A DNA stretch of 64,000 nt from Philodulcilactobacillus myokonensis. GTDB taxonomy: Bacteria > Bacillota > Bacilli > Lactobacillales > Lactobacillaceae. The translations under genes were made by a program, and so were the position numbers. The notes beneath the pieces were generated by a model. That model worked only from the letters and a program-made list of their open reading frames with translations. It was not told the DNA's origin and made no database searches. The stretch spans positions 496,001 through 560,000 of the forward strand of contig NZ_BRPL01000002.1 in the NCBI RefSeq assembly GCF_027923585.1. Reading direction: 5' to 3'. Shown piece after piece: positions 61,074 through 64,000 of the stretch; the stretch's first letter is position 1, and every line of letters begins with the position of its first letter.

Positions 61074-64000
61074 TTGGTCGATGTCAATAAATTCGATAGT
61101 ATGCAAATTGGCTTAGCCTCTCCTGATAAGATTCGTAGTTGGTCTTATGGTCAAGTTAAGAAGCCAGAAACCATTAATTACCGAACATTAAAACCCGAAA
61201 AAGATGGTTTATTTGACGAACGTATTTTCGGTCCTACTAAGGATTGGGAATGTGCCTGTGGAAAATACAAGCGAATTCGATACCGCGGAATCGTTTGTGA
61301 TCGTTGTGGTGTTGAAGTTACACGTTCTAACGTTCGTCGTGAACGAATGGGAGTAATTGAGTTAGCCGCTCCAGTTACCCATATTTGGTACTTTAAAGGC
61401 ATTCCTAGCCGAATGGGATTAGTATTAAATATGAGTCCAAGGGCTTTAGAAGAAATTATTTACTTTGCATCATACGTTGTTGTTGATGCTGGAGATACTT
61501 CTTTAGAGTATAAACAATTACTTTCTGAACACGATTATAGAGAAAATAAAGAACAGTATGGTAATCGTTTTAAGGCACAAATTGGTGCTGAAGCCGTTAG
61601 GACTTTATTAGAACAAGTTGATTTAGACAAAGAAATCAGCGAGTTAAAATCTGATTTAACAAGTTCAAGTGGCCAAAAGCGAACCAGAGCTGTTCGTCGT
61701 TTAGATATTTTGGAAGCATTTAAGAAATCTGGAAATGAATTATCATGGATGGTCATGGATGTCATTCCAGTTATTCCACCTGATTTAAGACCAATGGTTC
61801 AATTAGATGGTGGGAGATTTGCTACTTCTGATTTAAATGATTTATACCGTCGTGTTATTAACAGAAACAATCGTTTGAAGCGGTTGTTGGCATTACGTGC
61901 TCCTGGTATCATCGTTCAAAATGAAAAACGAATGTTGCAAGAAGCAGTCGATGCTTTGATTGATAATGGCCGTCGTGGTCGTCCAGTTGCCGGTCCTGGT
62001 AATCGTCCTTTGAAATCTCTTTCACATATGTTAAAGGGTAAACAAGGAAGATTTAGACAAAACTTACTAGGAAAACGTGTTGATTATTCTGGACGTTCTG
62101 TTATTGATGTTGGACCTCATTTGAAATTTAATCAGATGGGATTGCCAGTTCCAATGGCTTTGGAATTATTTAAACCATTCTTAATGAGAGAATTAGTAAA
62201 ACGTGGAATTGCATCTAACATTAAAAACGCCAAGCGTGAAATTGAACGTCAAGATGATGCTGTTTTTGGCCCATTAGAAGATGTAATTAAAGGGCATCCA
62301 ATCTTAATTAACCGTGCACCTACTTTACATCGTTTAAGTATTCAAGCATTCGAACCTAAATTGGTTAGTGGTAAATCAATTCGATTCCATCCATTAGCAT
62401 GTACTGCTTACAATGCCGATTTTGATGGTGATCAAGTTGCTATTCATTTACCATTATCCCCTGAAGCTCAAGCTGAAGCTCGTGTTTTAATGCTTGCTGC
62501 TGGTCATATTCTTGCACCTCGTGATGGTAGTCCAATTGTTACTCCTTCTCAAGATATGGTTATTGGTAACTATTACTTGAGTTTAGAAGAAAAGGGCCAT
62601 GAAGGTGAAGGAATGATCTTCAATGATATTAATGAAGCCTTCTTATCTTATCAAAATGGCTTGACTCAATTCCATACTAGAATTGGAATTAAGGCTGCAT
62701 CAATGCCTGAAAAACCATTCACTGCTCAACAAAAGAAAGAAATCCTTGTTACTACCATTGGTAAACTTATGATTAATAATATTTTGCCAAAGGATTTCCC
62801 ATATTTGAACGAACCAACTGAAACTAATTTAAATGGCAAATTAAGTGATAAGTATTTCTTGAAGCCTGGTGAAGATATTCATGAACACTTGAAGAATGCT
62901 AAATTAGTTAAACCATTTAAGAAGGGTGATTTAGGTAACATTATTGCCGCCGTTTATGATCACTACAGTATTTCAGAAACATCTCATCTTTTAGATCGAA
63001 TTAAGGACTTAGGATACAATATTTCTACCAAATCTGGTTTAACTGTTGGGATTACTGATGTTACTGATTTGAAAGAAAAGCCTAAGATTTTAGAAGCTTC
63101 TCACCATAAAGTTGATGTTGTTACTAAACAATTTAGGCATGGTTTGATTACTGATAATGAACGTTACCAACGTGTTGTTGGAATTTGGACCGATGCTAAG
63201 GATCAAATTCAAAATGCTTTAATGAATAACTTTGATCCAGAAAATTCAATTTTCATGATGAGTAATTCTGGTGCCCGTGGTAATATTTCTAACTTTACTC
63301 AATTAGCTGGTATGCGTGGTTTAATGGCTGAACCTAATGGTCGTGTTATGGAACTACCAATTACCTCTAACTTTAGAGAAGGCTTATCAGTCTTAGAAAT
63401 GTTCATTTCAACCCATGGTGCCAGAAAAGGTATGACTGATACCGCATTGAAGACTGCTAACTCTGGTTACTTAACCCGTCGTTTAGTTGATGTTGCTCAA
63501 GATGTTGTTATTAGAGAACATGATTGTGGAACTGATCGTGGCCTTAAAGTTCATGCTTTAACCGAAGGTGGCCAAATGATCGAACCGTTGTATGATCGTA
63601 TTCTTGGTCGTAATGCAATGAAGACGGTTAAAGATCCTAAGACTGGTAAAGTCATTGTTAAGCACAATCAAATGATTGATGAAGCAAAGGCAAAAGAAAT
63701 TACCGATGCGGGGATTAAAGAAGTTGAAATTCGTTCAGCATTTACTTGTAATACTTCCCATGGTATTTGTGCTATGTGTTATGGGCGAAACTTAACAACT
63801 GGCCATCAAGTTGAAATTGGTGAAGCTGTTGGTACCGTTGCTGCCCAAGCAATTGGTGAACCTGGTACTCAATTAACCATGCGAAACTTCCATACCGGTG
63901 GTGTTGCTGGTAATAACGATATTACCCAAGGACTTCCTCGTGTACAAGAAATTGTTGAAGCAAGACACCCTAAAGGACGTGCAACCATTACCCAAGTTAG
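61074..64000 (+). CDS. rpoC: RNA polymerase beta' subunit (3' end beyond window)
   Basis: The reading frame stays open from TTG at 61074, behind AAGGAGG, to the window end, covering about 975 residues of a protein near 1200. The N-terminal zinc finger [20 protein letters not shown], the active-site NADFDGDQ loop (near 62414), trigger-loop region and second zinc cluster [15 protein letters not shown] are all visible. It is co-transcribed with rpoB. The window ends in the frame without a stop, so the C-terminus is missing here. Confidence 0.97.
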   Translation, partial: MVDVNKFDSMQIGLASPDKIRSWSYGQVKKPETINYRTLKPEKDGLFDERIFGPTKDWECACGKYKRIRYRGIVCDRCGVEVTRSNVRRERMGVIELAAPVTHIWYFKGIPSRMGLVLNMSPRALEEIIYFASYVVVDAGDTSLEYKQLLSEHDYRENKEQYGNRFKAQIGAEAVRTLLEQVDLDKEISELKSDLTSSSGQKRTRAVRRLDILEAFKKSGNELSWMVMDVIPVIPPDLRPMVQLDGGRFATSDLNDLYRRVINRNNRLKRLLALRAPGIIVQNEKRMLQEAVDALIDNGRRGRPVAGPGNRPLKSLSHMLKGKQGRFRQNLLGKRVDYSGRSVIDVGPHLKFNQMGLPVPMALELFKPFLMRELVKRGIASNIKNAKREIERQDDAVFGPLEDVIKGHPILINRAPTLHRLSIQAFEPKLVSGKSIRFHPLACTAYNADFDGDQVAIHLPLSPEAQAEARVLMLAAGHILAPRDGSPIVTPSQDMVIGNYYLSLEEKGHEGEGMIFNDINEAFLSYQNGLTQFHTRIGIKAASMPEKPFTAQQKKEILVTTIGKLMINNILPKDFPYLNEPTETNLNGKLSDKYFLKPGEDIHEHLKNAKLVKPFKKGDLGNIIAAVYDHYSISETSHLLDRIKDLGYNISTKSGLTVGITDVTDLKEKPKILEASHHKVDVVTKQFRHGLITDNERYQRVVGIWTDAKDQIQNALMNNFDPENSIFMMSNSGARGNISNFTQLAGMRGLMAEPNGRVMELPITSNFREGLSVLEMFISTHGARKGMTDTALKTANSGYLTRRLVDVAQDVVIREHDCGTDRGLKVHALTEGGQMIEPLYDRILGRNAMKTVKDPKTGKVIVKHNQMIDEAKAKEITDAGIKEVEIRSAFTCNTSHGICAMCYGRNLTTGHQVEIGEAVGTVAAQAIGEPGTQLTMRNFHTGGVAGNNDITQGLPRVQEIVEARHPKGRATITQV

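Overview
The window is 64 kb of AT-rich chromosome from a low-GC Gram-positive lactic acid bacterium of the family Lactobacillaceae. The evidence is the gene content: PepX and proline iminopeptidase, a PerR-type Fur protein, ctsR-clpC without mcsA/mcsB, HelD, a dense T-box/riboswitch complement, a tRNA cluster beside ctsR-clpC-rpoB-rpoC, and several small protein families typical of lactobacilli. The AT-richness and compact intergenic regions would suit a small-genome heterofermentative lineage (Apilactobacillus or Fructilactobacillus-like), but that placement is a guess. There is no prophage, insertion sequence, CRISPR array or integrative element; this is core chromosome with some lineage-specific genes.

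Layout. 0-8 kb: perR with a palindromic operator, a secreted protein, an acetyltransferase, a lactonase-fold protein, a large XPD/DinG-type helicase with an N-terminal nuclease-like domain, DegV, an aquaporin-like channel and two unknown proteins. 8-14.5 kb: a guanine-riboswitch-controlled xanthine permease, asparaginase, a protein with four internal Sm-like repeats, a small HTH protein, and a TPP-riboswitch-controlled ECF transporter module (double ATPase plus T component, no S component). 14.5-25 kb: a DD-carboxypeptidase, a HAD-like pseudoenzyme, a large flavoprotein, a solitary tRNA-Arg, a MarR/MFS efflux pair, envelope proteins and an amino acid permease that appears to start with AUU. 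25-40 kb: VOC protein, ABC-F ATPase, the pip-pepX proline peptidase pair, a guanylate-kinase-like protein, a disordered Ser/Asn/Asp-rich protein, HflX, phosphoglycerate mutase-like, HelD, CoaA and GuaA. 40-51 kb: membrane and metal genes (DUF1003, CDF transporter, SloR/MntR-like regulator, split ThrE exporter, TSUP/DUF1634 pair, PAP2 phosphatase), an esterase, an acetyltransferase and a lysine-riboswitch-controlled lysine permease. 51-64 kb: deoxynucleoside kinase, T-box-controlled serS, nine tRNA genes, ctsR-clpC, rpoB and the first two thirds of rpoC, which runs off the window.

Regulation is mostly RNA-based. Transcriptional attenuators precede the purine, thiamine-type and lysine transporters and serS, and there is a terminator-like hairpin in the rpoB leader. 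Most convergent gene pairs share a bidirectional hairpin terminator. About a dozen genes, including rpoB, rpoC and guaA, start with UUG behind good Shine-Dalgarno sequences, and I moved starts accordingly.

The items most worth following are: (1) the XPD/DinG-type helicase that has lost all four iron-sulfur cysteines, (2) the AUU start of the amino acid permease, (3) a HAD protein without its catalytic aspartates, (4) the protein with four Sm-like repeats, (5) the thiamine-regulated ECF module with no substrate-binding subunit, and (6) the rpoB leader attenuator.
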